64,000 nt of DNA from Paludibacter jiangxiensis (GTDB taxonomy: Bacteria; Bacteroidota; Bacteroidia; Bacteroidales; Paludibacteraceae): positions 24,063 through 88,062 of the forward strand of contig CAMDGD010000002.1 in NCBI GenBank assembly GCA_945897785.1, read 5' to 3'. Below the pieces are notes generated by a model. It saw nothing but the letters and a program-made list of their open reading frames with translations, had not been told where the DNA came from and searched no databases. Of the stretch, positions 1 to 8,407 are shown piece by piece; the stretch's first letter is position 1; every line of letters starts with the position of its first letter. A program made the translations under genes and the position numbers.

Positions 1-569
1 GATTCTAATTCCCTGTCAATACGCCAACTGCTACCCATCTCAATTTTTTGTTCAATATAGCGGCTTATCCATGCTAGCAGTTTTTTGTCCTCGTTCGATT
101 TTTCAATCATTTCTTTCACTGCTTCTTCAATAACGCGCTTGGTATTTAGTTCTATACTAAATTTCGACCCTTTGCCCAATTCGCGAGCTAAATTACGCAA
201 TACCCGCTGAAAGAAACCGTCTATTGTACCTACATGAAATCGGCTGTAATCGTGTAGTATCCGTTGAAGTAAGTGCTTGGCTTTTGATTGAATGGTAGCC
301 TCGTTCATAACTTGTCCGCTTTCAGATAAGGCACTTTGTACAGAGGTTAAAAAGAATTGGCTTTCGGCTAGTCCGCTAGCTAAGCCATATAACTCAGCAA
401 TAATGCGGTCTTTCATTTCTCCGGTGGCATCTTTTGTAAAGGTTACCGCCAAAATGCTTCGGTGAGGGTCGGCTTCTTTGCTGATTAAGAGTTGTTTGAT
501 GTATTCTACCGCCAGCGTGTATGTTTTTCCCGATCCGGCAGAGGCTTTGTATGTAAGAAAGTGTATCAA
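1..569 (-). CDS. UvrD/RecB (AddA-like) helicase-nuclease, N-terminal part, cut by window edge
   Basis: The minus strand is open from position 569 to the window edge and reads IHFLTYKASAGSGKTYTLAV, a Walker A motif (GSGKT) of superfamily 1 helicases, followed by LAVTFTKDATGEMKDRI (motif Ia) and FHVGTIDGFFQRVLRNLARE (the TxDGFF region typical of RecB/AddA-type proteins). The protein is expected to be an ATP-dependent DNA helicase/exonuclease in double-strand-break repair. No ATG is available in frame before a TAA upstream of the Walker motif, so I choose TTG at 567-569. That non-ATG start and the open end explain why the ORF track lacks it. The rest of the gene, including any nuclease domain, lies outside the window, so AddA versus another UvrD-family subunit cannot be settled here. 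Confidence 0.88.
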   Translation of the reverse strand, partial: MIHFLTYKASAGSGKTYTLAVEYIKQLLISKEADPHRSILAVTFTKDATGEMKDRIIAELYGLASGLAESQFFLTSVQSALSESGQVMNEATIQSKAKHLLQRILHDYSRFHVGTIDGFFQRVLRNLARELGKGSKFSIELNTKRVIEEAVKEMIEKSNEDKKLLAWISRYIEQKIEMGSSWRIDRELE

Positions 570-696
570 TTTTGTATGCGTATTATTATTGCCGTTGCTT
601 AGGCAAGTTATTCATTAACACTATTTTTCGCTTTAATTCTTTTGCAAAATAAGAATAAAAAACGATATTTACGGTAATTATTTATAAACAGGCGCT

Positions 697-1197
697 ATGG
701 ACTATTTTTTGATTATTGTTGGTGCAATTTTAATTATAGCCGGTATTCTAGGTTGTTTTTTGCCTGTGTTACCCGGCCCGCCAATTAGTTATTTGGGAAT
801 TTTACTGTTGCACTTTACCCAGAGGGCTGAGTTCTCTTTAGAGTTTTTGTTGTTTTTTGGTATTGCAGTGCTATTGGTGCAGGTGCTCGATTATTTTGTG
901 CCTATATGGGGCACAAAGAAATTTGGTGGTGGTAGTCGTGGTGCCTGGGGTAGTGCTTTTGGTGTAATAGCAGGCTTATTTATTTTACCCCCTTGGGGAA
1001 TCATTATTTTCCCTTTTTTAGGAGCTGTTATTGGTGAGTTAAGCGACGGAAAACCGCTTACTTTAGCAGTAAAAGGTGGATTAGGTGCTTTTCTAGGTTT
1101 TTTGGTAGGGGTGCTTTTTAAATTAGCCCTCTCTCTTGTTTTGGCGTATTTCTTTTTTAAAAATGTTGCTTTCTTTATTTGGCAAGCGCTTTCGTAA
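697..1197 (+). CDS. DUF456 family membrane protein
   Basis: A 166-residue, very hydrophobic protein with about four membrane segments and glycine-rich stretches. The N-terminal GILGCFLPVLPGPPISYLGI segment and the later GSRGAWGSAFGVIAGLF segment match the repeated pattern I know from DUF456 proteins, small integral membrane proteins of unknown function. It is transcribed alone, divergently from the helicase gene and convergently with the DJ-1 gene. No catalytic residues can be pointed to. The family call is confident; no function can be given. Confidence 0.85.
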   Translation: MDYFLIIVGAILIIAGILGCFLPVLPGPPISYLGILLLHFTQRAEFSLEFLLFFGIAVLLVQVLDYFVPIWGTKKFGGGSRGAWGSAFGVIAGLFILPPWGIIIFPFLGAVIGELSDGKPLTLAVKGGLGAFLGFLVGVLFKLALSLVLAYFFFKNVAFFIWQALS

Positions 1198-1252
1198 TAA
1201 TTGGGTACTAAGTACTCTTCAATAAGATAGATAAGTATTTAAAAACAGGCTG

Positions 1253-1801
1253 TTAGTCAACAATCATTCCTTGGGCTAATTCCGTTGCAGTTTTTTTTCC
1301 TTTAAGAATTTCTACAAGTGTTAGCGAAAAAGCGATAGCTGCACCAGGGCCTTTTCCGGTAATAATATTGTCGGTGCATACAACTCGTTGGTCAGTAATA
1401 TTGGCGTCAATTAAAAACTTCTCGAAACCGGGGTAGCAAACCGCATCTTTGTTTTTAAGTAGGTGCATTTTGCCCAATACCAACGGTGCAGCACAAATGG
1501 CCGCAAGGTATTTGTTTGCTTGATGGTAGGTTTGTATAAGCTCTTTTAGAGGTAAGTACCCATCTAAGTTAGCACTTCCGGGCATGCCACCGGGCAAAAC
1601 CAATGCCTGTCCTTGGCTAAAATCTGTATCTTCAAATAACTGGTCGGCCTCTACGGCAATGTTATGCGCTCCAAGCACTTTTTTTTGTCCGCTGATAGAT
1701 ACCGTAACCGTATGTAACGAAGCTCTACGCAAGACATCGATAATTGTAATAGCTTCAATCTCTTCGAATCCATCGGCTAAAAAAACATAAATACTATGCA
1801 T
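1253..1801 (-). CDS. DJ-1/PfpI family protein (YajL-like)
   Basis: 182 residues, the usual length for a DJ-1/ThiJ protein. The nucleophile elbow reads AAICAAPLVLG, with the reactive cysteine at the place of Cys106 of DJ-1, and an acidic residue early on (GFEEIEAI) matches the conserved Glu that pairs with it. Members are described as protein/nucleotide deglycases, glyoxalases or redox chaperones; which applies here cannot be read from sequence. Its start lies 3 nt after the stop of the TonB-like gene, so it is the last gene of the exbB-exbD-tonB transcript. Confidence 0.9.
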   Translation of the reverse strand: MHSIYVFLADGFEEIEAITIIDVLRRASLHTVTVSISGQKKVLGAHNIAVEADQLFEDTDFSQGQALVLPGGMPGSANLDGYLPLKELIQTYHQANKYLAAICAAPLVLGKMHLLKNKDAVCYPGFEKFLIDANITDQRVVCTDNIITGKGPGAAIAFSLTLVEILKGKKTATELAQGMIVD

Positions 1802-1804
1802 GGG

Positions 1805-2611
1805 TTACTGTTGTTTGAAGCGGTAAATAATTTCGCCTATAGCATTTCCGGCTGTTTGCGATGCAGAGAATTTTAATCGTTTTGCTGCATTTTTGCATTC
1901 TTCTCTTAGGTTTTCTTCAGAGATGGTGGTGCCTTGTTTTATGTTTGCTGCAACCACATTGCCGTTTTTATCTACGGTAATACTAACTACAATTCGTCCT
2001 TCTTGGTTGCCTACATAGCTGGGTTTATAAAAGGAGCTGTTTAAGTCTCTGCCGGCTAGCGACCAAGAGTTTCCACCTGCAGTGCCTCTGCCTAAAGGGT
2101 TTCCTGGGGTACCGGTTTCGCCTCCGCCACTAGTTCCTTCGCCGCTGGTATTATTGCCACTGCCAAAAGCACTTTTTGCCGCTGCTCTTGCCTTTGCCTC
2201 CTGTGCTGCTTTTGCATCGGCAAGAGCTCTTGCTTTGCGCGCTTGTTCGTCTTTTTCTCGTTGTATTTGTTGTTGACGCAACTGCTCCTGACGAACCAAT
2301 TCTTTTTGTTTTCTTTCTTCAGCCCGTTTTTTTTGTGCTTCGATGGCAACCGAAGGGTCTTCTTGGGTAAGCGCCTCAGGTGGTGAGCTCTCTGCCGGTG
2401 GCGAAGGGATTGGTTCAGCTGCAGCTACGGGATCGGTAGTTGCTTCTTCGGAAGGAGCTCCATCAAAACCACCGCCAAAATTTACTTCAATGCCATCTTC
2501 TTTAGTTATTTCTGTTTTATTTACAGAAAGCCCAAACAAAAGTAGCAATAGCAGTAAAATACCATTGAAAACAATAGTGCCAATAATGCCGTATGTTTTT
2601 GATCGTTGCAT
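1805..2611 (-). CDS. tonB: TonB/TolA-like energy transducer
   Basis: 268 residues: a short cytoplasmic N-terminus, one membrane helix (about residues 10-28, GTIVFNGILLLLLLLFGLSV), a proline-rich stretch (PIPSPPAESSPPEA), a charged Lys/Glu/Gln/Ala helix (about 85-150), a Gly/Thr/Ser linker, and a C-terminal TonB-type domain (GRIVVSITVDKNGNVVAANI ... AAKRLKFSAS). It should link the ExbB-ExbD proton channel to outer-membrane receptors. The long alanine-rich coiled helix resembles TolA, so TolA-like is an alternative name. It begins 8 nt after the exbD stop. Confidence 0.85.
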   Translation of the reverse strand: MQRSKTYGIIGTIVFNGILLLLLLLFGLSVNKTEITKEDGIEVNFGGGFDGAPSEEATTDPVAAAEPIPSPPAESSPPEALTQEDPSVAIEAQKKRAEERKQKELVRQEQLRQQQIQREKDEQARKARALADAKAAQEAKARAAAKSAFGSGNNTSGEGTSGGGETGTPGNPLGRGTAGGNSWSLAGRDLNSSFYKPSYVGNQEGRIVVSITVDKNGNVVAANIKQGTTISEENLREECKNAAKRLKFSASQTAGNAIGEIIYRFKQQ

Positions 2612-2619
2612 AGGTTATG

Positions 2620-3039
2620 CTAATTGCTTGCTGATGGTTTTGTGGCAATAACCAGTTTAAGTTTGTTTTGATTGGCTATATCCAACACCTTAACAATTTC
2701 TTTGTACGGTAGGTTTTCGTGTGCGTGTAAGGACACAAAGGTTGTTGTGTCTTTTGCCATGGCTGCTTTTAAATAATCTTCAAGTGCTTCAAAATCAATT
2801 GGAGAAGTGGCTCCTTTTCCTTCGGCTACAGAGTAATTGCCAATGCTATCTATAGTTACTTTTACTAACACAACCCTAGTTGAGGCTTTTGATTTGCTTT
2901 GAGGTAGTTTTATCCGTAAATCGTTGGGTGCCGACATGGTTGCGGCTATCATAAAAAATAACAGCAAAAGAAACATCATATCGGTCATTGACGACATGTT
3001 GAATGCTGATTCAAATTTACTTCTTCTCTTTATAGCCAT
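2620..3039 (-). CDS. exbD: Biopolymer transport protein ExbD/TolR
   Basis: 139 residues with one N-terminal membrane helix, MSSMTDMMFLLLLFFMIAAT. The Asp of MTDMMF is at the position of the proton-carrying aspartate of ExbD/TolR. A periplasmic domain follows (KASTRVVLVKVTIDSIGNYSV ... LHAHENLPYKEIVKVLDIA). It sits between exbB and tonB on one transcript. ExbD and TolR cannot be told apart by eye, but the TonB-like neighbour favours ExbD. Confidence 0.92.
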   Translation of the reverse strand: MAIKRRSKFESAFNMSSMTDMMFLLLLFFMIAATMSAPNDLRIKLPQSKSKASTRVVLVKVTIDSIGNYSVAEGKGATSPIDFEALEDYLKAAMAKDTTTFVSLHAHENLPYKEIVKVLDIANQNKLKLVIATKPSASN

Positions 3040-3072
3040 TGCTTTTGGGGCGTTTAGATTAGTATTATGAAA

Positions 3073-3759
3073 TTATGCCGGTTCGTTTAGCATATCTAAA
3101 AACTCAATGCTGCGAGTTTCTAGGTTACGCATTACATTATCTACCCTTGATACTAGGTAGTTGTACCCAAAATAGGCAATTATACCCACAAAAAGTCCGG
3201 CAACGGTAGTAACCATAGCGGTATAAATACCTCCGGCTAAATCGGACAATACAATGATATTGTCGCCCCTGCTACTCATTTCGAAAAAAGCATCTACCAT
3301 TCCTATTACTGTTCCGAAAAACCCTATCATTGGACCTCCACCGGAGATGGTAGCTAAAATGCCCAGTCCTTTTTCAAGTTTTCCGATTTCAAGATTACCC
3401 ACATTTTCAATAGCAACAAGCACATCACTCATTGGTCGGCCAAGGCGACTTATGCCTTTTTCTACCATGCGCGAAGAAGGATTGTTTGTTTGGCGGCAAA
3501 GGTTTAGTGCCGAATCCACTTTACCCTCAAAAATATAGTCTTTTATCCTGTTCATAAACGACTTATCTTCTTTGGAGGCTTTGTTAATAACCACCATCCG
3601 TTCAACAATAATGTAAATGGCAATAATTAACATTAAGGCCAAAGGAATCATGATTATACCGCCTTTCATGGCCAAATCGAACAGATTTTTTTCTGTAGTA
3701 ACTTTTTCTGTTATATCTGCTACAGGAGGAGCTACTTGTAAAATCAACATCAAATTCAT
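3073..3759 (-). CDS. exbB: MotA/TolQ/ExbB proton channel protein
   Basis: 228 residues with three membrane helices: about 32-52 (GGIIMIPLALMLIIAIYIIV), about 130-155 in the conserved ATISGGGPMIGFFGTVIGMV signature of the ExbB/TolQ family, and about 170-200 (GGIYTAMVTTVAGLFVGIIA). It forms the inner-membrane channel with ExbD that uses proton motive force. First gene of the exbB-exbD-tonB-DJ-1 operon. A TATTTTTG box lies about 90 nt upstream, and the leader holds a small GCAGC/GCTGC hairpin near 3816. Confidence 0.92.
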   Translation of the reverse strand: MNLMLILQVAPPVADITEKVTTEKNLFDLAMKGGIIMIPLALMLIIAIYIIVERMVVINKASKEDKSFMNRIKDYIFEGKVDSALNLCRQTNNPSSRMVEKGISRLGRPMSDVLVAIENVGNLEIGKLEKGLGILATISGGGPMIGFFGTVIGMVDAFFEMSSRGDNIIVLSDLAGGIYTAMVTTVAGLFVGIIAYFGYNYLVSRVDNVMRNLETRSIEFLDMLNEPA

Positions 3760-3847
3760 AGTGATTGATTTATTATTTGATTAGTATATATAGGATGATA
3801 ATGTTTTATATAGATGCAGCACAAGCTGCTTTTCCATAAGTTTAATG

Positions 3848-3855
3848 CAAAAATA
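3848..3855 (-). promoter_or_regulatory. Candidate -7 box of the exbB operon (TATTTTTG)
   Basis: Read on the minus strand the octamer TATTTTTG fits the Bacteroidota -7 consensus TAnnTTTG, about 90 nt before the exbB start. I do not see a convincing TTG -33 partner, so the call rests on the -7 box and its position only. Confidence 0.4.
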
Positions 3856-4024
3856 ATAGAAAACCATAAAGATTAATAAGATAGTTGATAAGTTTTCGGA
3901 AAAACACAAAAACTGCTCCTTTTATCTGAAGTGAAATGCTAAATATTTTTAAATCAGGGTAGGAAAAATGAATAAAAAAAAGGTACTTTTACAACACCAT
4001 TCAATTTATACTAAACTTGTGTGT

Positions 4025-4903
4025 ATGAAAGTAGTCATTTTTGGAAATACTTACAAAAAGGATAATTTAGCTTTATTGAGCACTTTGTTTGAGGTGCTTA
4101 CTCGAAAAAAAGCGCAAATTGGTATTGAAAAAGCTTTTTTTGAGTTTGTTTCGCAATACATTGTGGTTAGTCCTAAGGTCGATGTTTTTTGTGCCGAAGA
4201 TGTTTTTATGGCCGATTTGGCGGTAAGTATTGGCGGTGATGGTACTTTTTTGAAAACAGCCTATTGTGTGGGCAATAAAGGAATTCCTGTAATAGGCATA
4301 AACACTGGTCGCTTAGGGTTTTTGGCTGATATTGCCCACGATGATATTGTTGGTCCTTTAGAAAAAATTCTGAATAACGAATTTTTGATAGAAGAACGAA
4401 CAGTGCTAGAAATGAAATGTGGAACGCAATGCAAAGTCAATTGTAGAAATGTGGCCTTGAATGAAATTGCCATTTTAAAGCAAGACAGTTCCTCTATGAT
4501 TACCATTGATGCTTATATCAACGATAAACACTTGATTTCGTACGAAGCGGATGGCTTGATTGTAGCCACCCCTACAGGATCAACAGCTTATTCGATGAGT
4601 GTTGGCGGCCCCTTAGTTATTCCGAACGCCAAAAATATTATACTTACGCCCGTTGCCTCACATAGTTTAACGGTACGCCCACTGGTATTAACCGACGACT
4701 CCATTATTCGTGTAGAAGTAAAAAGTCGCACTAACTCGTTTTTGGCTTCTGTAGATGGTCGCTCAGAAGTGTTTAATCACACCAATACCTTACATATTAA
4801 AAAAGCCAACTACACCATAAAAGTAGTAAAACAGCAAGACCACGATTTCTTTAACACCCTGAGAAACAAATTGTTGTGGGGTGTTGATAAGCGGATTCAT
4901 TAA
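4025..4903 (+). CDS. nadK: NAD kinase
   Basis: Phosphorylates NAD to NADP in the cytosol. Visible motifs: SIGGDGTFL (the GGDG diphosphate-binding signature), NTGRLGFLADI, the NE pair in NVALNEIAIL and the TPTGSTAYSMSVGGP loop. I start at the second ATG (MKVVIFGNTYKK): 292 residues is normal for the family, and the 19 extra residues of the longer ORF from 3968 (MNKKKVLLQHH...) look like translated leader. Transcribed alone, divergently from exbB. Confidence 0.93.
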   Translation: MKVVIFGNTYKKDNLALLSTLFEVLTRKKAQIGIEKAFFEFVSQYIVVSPKVDVFCAEDVFMADLAVSIGGDGTFLKTAYCVGNKGIPVIGINTGRLGFLADIAHDDIVGPLEKILNNEFLIEERTVLEMKCGTQCKVNCRNVALNEIAILKQDSSSMITIDAYINDKHLISYEADGLIVATPTGSTAYSMSVGGPLVIPNAKNIILTPVASHSLTVRPLVLTDDSIIRVEVKSRTNSFLASVDGRSEVFNHTNTLHIKKANYTIKVVKQQDHDFFNTLRNKLLWGVDKRIH

Positions 4904-5149
4904 ATGTTTTGGTGATTGTAGTTCTTGACTGATATTTGGGGGTATTGTAAATAGTAATAAAGAGAGGAATGATAATGATAAAAAAGAAAGCAAAGAGCAT
5001 AAAAAATGTTTAATGTGATTTTTACAGTATAAATAAACCCTACAAACTGGAAATTGTTTTCTTTTAGTTCTTTTCCTTACGAGTAGGCAAAGATGTCAGA
5101 AATAGTTGGTAGAAACTTTTACAGAGTGTATTATCATTGAGATATTGAG

Positions 5150-5185
5150 AAGTTTACTGAAATTCGTTTCAGTAAACTTTTTTTA
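5150..5185 (+). terminator. Rho-independent terminator-like hairpin with TTCG loop
   Basis: AAGTTTACTGAAA / TTTCAGTAAACTT is a perfect 13-bp stem around a TTCG tetraloop, followed by a run of T on the plus strand. It is 250 nt downstream of nadK, a plausible but distant end for that transcript, and it lies just before the transposase remnant, so it could also belong to the old insertion sequence. Confidence 0.6.
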
Positions 5186-5510
5186 TCTGCAAAAAACTAA
5201 GAAAAAACGTTGTTTGTCTTGTAATAGTTTGGATGTTATTTGTTGGAGAAAACAGAATAACAAGCAACGTATTAAATGGAAAAATTGTGCCTTATTGGTT
5301 ACGAGAAATTACGCGTTACAATCAAATAGGAATAGCTTTTTTTGGTTTCGAGAATGGATAGTTGGTAAACAGACATTTGAACAGTCTGTAGAAAAAATCG
5401 GATACAATGGGCGTACATTAAAGCTATATTTTTTACACTTATTTTGATAAGTTTCCAACCATGAATATTTGGCATTCATAGAACGTAGCTCTACTCATTT
5501 TTGATTAAAT
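5186..5510 (+). pseudogene. Remnant of a Zn-ribbon transposase (IS256-like, variant Zn-binding type)
   Basis: The ORF at 5106-5447 contains RCLSCNSLDVICWRKQNNKQ and then KWKNCALLVTRN, a decayed zinc ribbon in which one Cys of the second pair has become Trp, followed by FWFREWIVGKQTFEQSVEKI, the helix-turn-helix seen in these transposases. It then stops. After a frame change the DNA still reads YFDKFPTMNIW, a stop, and NVALLIFD, which fits the linker and the first catalytic Asp of the DDE domain. Frameshift, in-frame stops and absence of the rest mark a dead element. The MVETF start in the ORF track is not part of it. Family name from memory; the transposase origin is the safer statement. Confidence 0.7.
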
Positions 5511-5791
5511 TAAGGAATATAGTGAATACATATATTTTTAAAAAGAAACAAAACAAAGAAAATATGAAAGGCTGGAACTCACTCCGTTTCATGTAGTTTG
5601 TAAGCTGTGTAGGAATAAACAACATCTTGCCGTATATAGAATTTTTTAATTACTGACTTTCTAAGGGTTGGTTTGTGATACCCGTTCTACATACTCATTT
5701 TTCACACTTTTTTATTTCTATTGTAAAATATTTCTATTGAGCTGAATATAATTTTTTTCCTGAAAATTATATTATTGAAATGTACTTAGAT

Positions 5792-5829
5792 AAAAAAAAG
5801 CGTTTATCATATAAAATGATAAACGCTTT
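5792..5829 (-). terminator. Terminator of the DUF2892 gene
   Basis: On the minus strand AAAGCGTTTATCAT and ATGATAAACGCTTT form a 14-bp perfect stem with a 5-nt loop, followed by eight T. It is 24 nt after the stop of the DUF2892 gene, so it should end that transcript. Confidence 0.85.
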
Positions 5830-5852
5830 AAAAACATAAAAAAACGCTACTC

Positions 5853-6095
5853 TCAAAAATTCTTATGTTTAATTCGCTGAGCCATAAATTTTACCGGGTC
5901 TGTTCTGAAAATACCAGAGACCAATAAAATACCCGCAACAGCGAAAGATACTGTACCAAACGTACCGGACAAGACTTCGGTTAAACACAAAGTTAAAATG
6001 CTAAGACCTAAGGTTAATCTGATAACACTTGAGGTTTTTCCAATGTTGTTAATCATACTCAAAAAGTTTAGGTTGGTTTTTCTTGCTTTAAACAT
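5853..6095 (-). CDS. DUF2892 (YgaP-type membrane domain) protein
   Basis: 80 residues with two membrane helices (about 25-42 and 47-65) separated by a tight turn. The N-terminal NNIGKTSSVIRLTLGLSIL matches the pattern of DUF2892 proteins, which resemble the membrane hairpin of YgaP without its rhodanese domain. The C-terminal TDPVKFMAQ region fits the family tail. No function is known for stand-alone members. Single gene with its own terminator. Confidence 0.75.
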   Translation of the reverse strand: MFKARKTNLNFLSMINNIGKTSSVIRLTLGLSILTLCLTEVLSGTFGTVSFAVAGILLVSGIFRTDPVKFMAQRIKHKNF

Positions 6096-6221
6096 ATAAC
6101 AAGCTTACTTAAAAATTGTTCTCTATAAAATGTTAATAACAAAAAGTTTTTTACAAAAAAACTATATATTACTTATTATCAATTTTTTACATACAACTAA
6201 TAGATAAAAAAATGTAATTCA

Positions 6222-6878
6222 TCAATCATCTTGCTTTACTTGGTCTTTATATGTGGTAATGGTGTACTCTTCAGGTATTAAAAATGTTTCGACAGGAAAA
6301 TCTTTTTTAACTACTCTTTTGGCTTGCATTGTTACAATTTCATTACCCTGCGTTTTCTGACTCCAAAGAATAAAGCCTTTTAATTCCTTATAAAGAAAGA
6401 AGTTTGCATTCTCACCACCAAGTTGTTCGGTTACAAAAACCTCATCTTTCATTTTTTCTTTCGATTCTAAATTAGTAATACTTATATCGTATTTCTGACA
6501 TAGGTAGCCAGATATCTTTTTTGTTTCATTTCGCTTCTTAATTTTTATACGAAATGCTGAAAGAGAGTTTTCTATATCTTCTCTATCGTAAACTAAGGCT
6601 GTTCTATCGTCATCAACATCATTTAAATTAGCCAAAAAAACACTGTCGGCATTAGCAATAACCGTCATTGTTGAGACAGACGTTTGCACTACTTGCTTAC
6701 TGTTATTGCCGGATACGAAATAAGTAACCTGCTTAGGCATTTCCTGTACATCTTCCTTTAAAAACCCTTGATAACTGAGCGAAAAAAAAATTTCGGCAGA
6801 AACTCCATTTTGTGCATACAAGTTTGTAGCAAAAAGAAAACAAAAAAGGAGAAATCTCACAGATGTTTTCACTGACAA
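6222..6878 (-). CDS. Secreted DUF4412-like protein
   Basis: 218 residues starting with a signal peptide (VRFLLFCFLFATNLYAQN). The mature part has the pattern of DUF4412-type periplasmic proteins: an N-terminal sheet region (AEIFFSLSYQGFL) and the segment TKKISGYLCQKYDISI followed by an altered-lipid-carrier-like strand (EVFVTEQL). The function is unknown; the fold call is by motif impression only. It stands between the DUF2892 gene and the glycogen operon on the same strand. Confidence 0.6.
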   Translation of the reverse strand: MSVKTSVRFLLFCFLFATNLYAQNGVSAEIFFSLSYQGFLKEDVQEMPKQVTYFVSGNNSKQVVQTSVSTMTVIANADSVFLANLNDVDDDRTALVYDREDIENSLSAFRIKIKKRNETKKISGYLCQKYDISITNLESKEKMKDEVFVTEQLGGENANFFLYKELKGFILWSQKTQGNEIVTMQAKRVVKKDFPVETFLIPEEYTITTYKDQVKQDD

Positions 6879-6973
6879 GTAATTTTTATGGGTTAATTAG
6901 TAGAAATGACGTGTTGCTATTTGACAACTATAGCCCTACCAAAAAGGCAGGGCTATAAAAAAGGTACTTAGCT

Positions 6974-8317
6974 TTATTTTTTTTCTCTAGGAGTAGCTGG
7001 TGTTTTTGTAGGCTTAATAGGAACCGTTTCCTTCGCTTTCAATGTATTTAATTTATTTTCGAGCTTATTTATTTTCAACTCCTGATTATTTATCGTTTTC
7101 AACAACGAATTCAACTCCTCATTATCGATGCTTGAAGGGTATTGCTCTTCAACCCGTTGCAAGAAATCTGAAAGCACATTCATATAATTCATAAATGCCT
7201 CATACGGAGATTCGTACGGACTAAAATGTGCACTAGCCCCACTGGTAAAATGTTTGGTGCACATATAATAAAAATGGTCGCTACTTTGCAAGTTCTGCCA
7301 ATCGTATTGAAGCGACTTATCGTTACACAACCTTACCCGTTCGCCTACGCTATACAATTTCTGCAAGGCTTCATTTTGTAAGTCGTTACCGGTAAAGGCA
7401 CTTAAATCTTTTTCTTCATCTGCCCATGACACCGGATACGGAGAAGTAATTACTTCCGTTGACTTACTCTTCTCGGCTATTTCTGAAGGAGTAGCAAAAC
7501 TAATTTTATTAACCAAGGCATGATATGGCAGGGCTTTCATAAAATCAAAAATTCCATTTTCGGCAGAGTTAATATCACCCAATGCGGCATAGCTCATGCC
7601 TATACTTACAAACTCCTCTTTTGTATCCATCTCCGATATCCAACGAATATACTTATCCGCTGTTAAAGGATACTGATCCCAGCTCCAGTTTGAAAAACGA
7701 AAAGAAACATCATCACTTAATTTGAAATTCCGTGTCATCAATTTCAATTTCGAATTATATGGATGTCCGTATAGATAATTAGGACTCCTCCAACCTAAAA
7801 TATGTTTTGCGCCTTCTGTAAGCATCAGTTTATATCCGGATTTTGCAACTAAATCACCAATCTCATCTGAATAAATTAATTCGGTATTTTTAAAGGTGGT
7901 TGGCTTTTTACCAAAAAGCATTTCAATTTTTTGTGCATGCTTTTTCACTTGCAGTTGAAACTCGTCCTCATCGTAAATGCTTGATAAAGAATGAGCGTAT
8001 GTTTCGGCCAAAAACTCAACGCTGCCGGTATTTGCTAAGGCCTTAAAGCTGTCAATCACTTCGGGAGCATATTGTTCCAACTGTTCCAAGGTTATACCCG
8101 AAATAGAAAATGCTACTTTAAACTTTCCGTTTGAGTTACGTATCATTTCCAACAAAGCCTCATTTGCGGGCAAATAACACACATCCGTTAATCTCCGAAT
8201 AGAAGCTTCGTTCACATAATCATCATAATAATAATGATCGTTGCCAATTTCGAAAAAACGATACCGTTTTAATTGTAAAGGTTGGTGCAAGGTAAAATAA
8301 AAACAAATAGTCTTCAT
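6974..8317 (-). CDS. GH57 family alpha-amylase-like protein with altered active-site motif
   Basis: 447 residues. Conserved region 1 is LHQPL (residues 10-14) and the nucleophile region reads FKNTELIYSDEI with Glu146 in place. However, the acid/base region, normally of DYETFGE type in GH57, reads GMSYAALGD, so Ser242 stands where the catalytic Asp is expected. The C-terminus is a Lys-rich coiled coil and Pro-rich tail. It is the third gene of a glycogen-type operon after a debranching enzyme and a GT4 glycosyltransferase, 90 nt after the GT4 stop... on the same strand. In intact relatives the role is internal hydrolysis or transfer on alpha-1,4-glucan. Here a non-catalytic or altered activity is likely (inference). 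Confidence 0.82.
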   Translation of the reverse strand: MKTICFYFTLHQPLQLKRYRFFEIGNDHYYYDDYVNEASIRRLTDVCYLPANEALLEMIRNSNGKFKVAFSISGITLEQLEQYAPEVIDSFKALANTGSVEFLAETYAHSLSSIYDEDEFQLQVKKHAQKIEMLFGKKPTTFKNTELIYSDEIGDLVAKSGYKLMLTEGAKHILGWRSPNYLYGHPYNSKLKLMTRNFKLSDDVSFRFSNWSWDQYPLTADKYIRWISEMDTKEEFVSIGMSYAALGDINSAENGIFDFMKALPYHALVNKISFATPSEIAEKSKSTEVITSPYPVSWADEEKDLSAFTGNDLQNEALQKLYSVGERVRLCNDKSLQYDWQNLQSSDHFYYMCTKHFTSGASAHFSPYESPYEAFMNYMNVLSDFLQRVEEQYPSSIDNEELNSLLKTINNQELKINKLENKLNTLKAKETVPIKPTKTPATPREKK

Positions 8318-8407
8318 AAGTATGTTTATTTGTTTATTTGTTTCTTATGAAAAAAACATCGCAGAAACAAAAATAGTAAATCATCAAACAGTAAATAGTA
8401 AATTCTT

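Larger units (their letters stand above)
4904..5852. other. Long intergenic region with a decayed transposase and two hairpins
   Basis: About 950 bp with no intact gene. It holds a strong hairpin at 5150-5179, the remnant of a Zn-ribbon transposase at about 5186-5510, and a terminator for the downstream minus-strand gene at 5792-5829. The rest (4904-5140 and 5520-5790) is AT-rich, and I see nothing I can name in it. Confidence 0.6.

Noticed and set aside
2092-2349. Overlapping ORFs inside the tonB gene
   Set aside because: Lys/Gln-rich and Pro/Leu-rich out-of-frame translations of the TonB low-complexity linker; shadows of a clear family member.
5106-5447. ORF of 113 residues read as a real gene
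   Set aside because: Its first third runs through a perfect hairpin and the rest is a decayed transposase fragment; annotated as a pseudogene instead.
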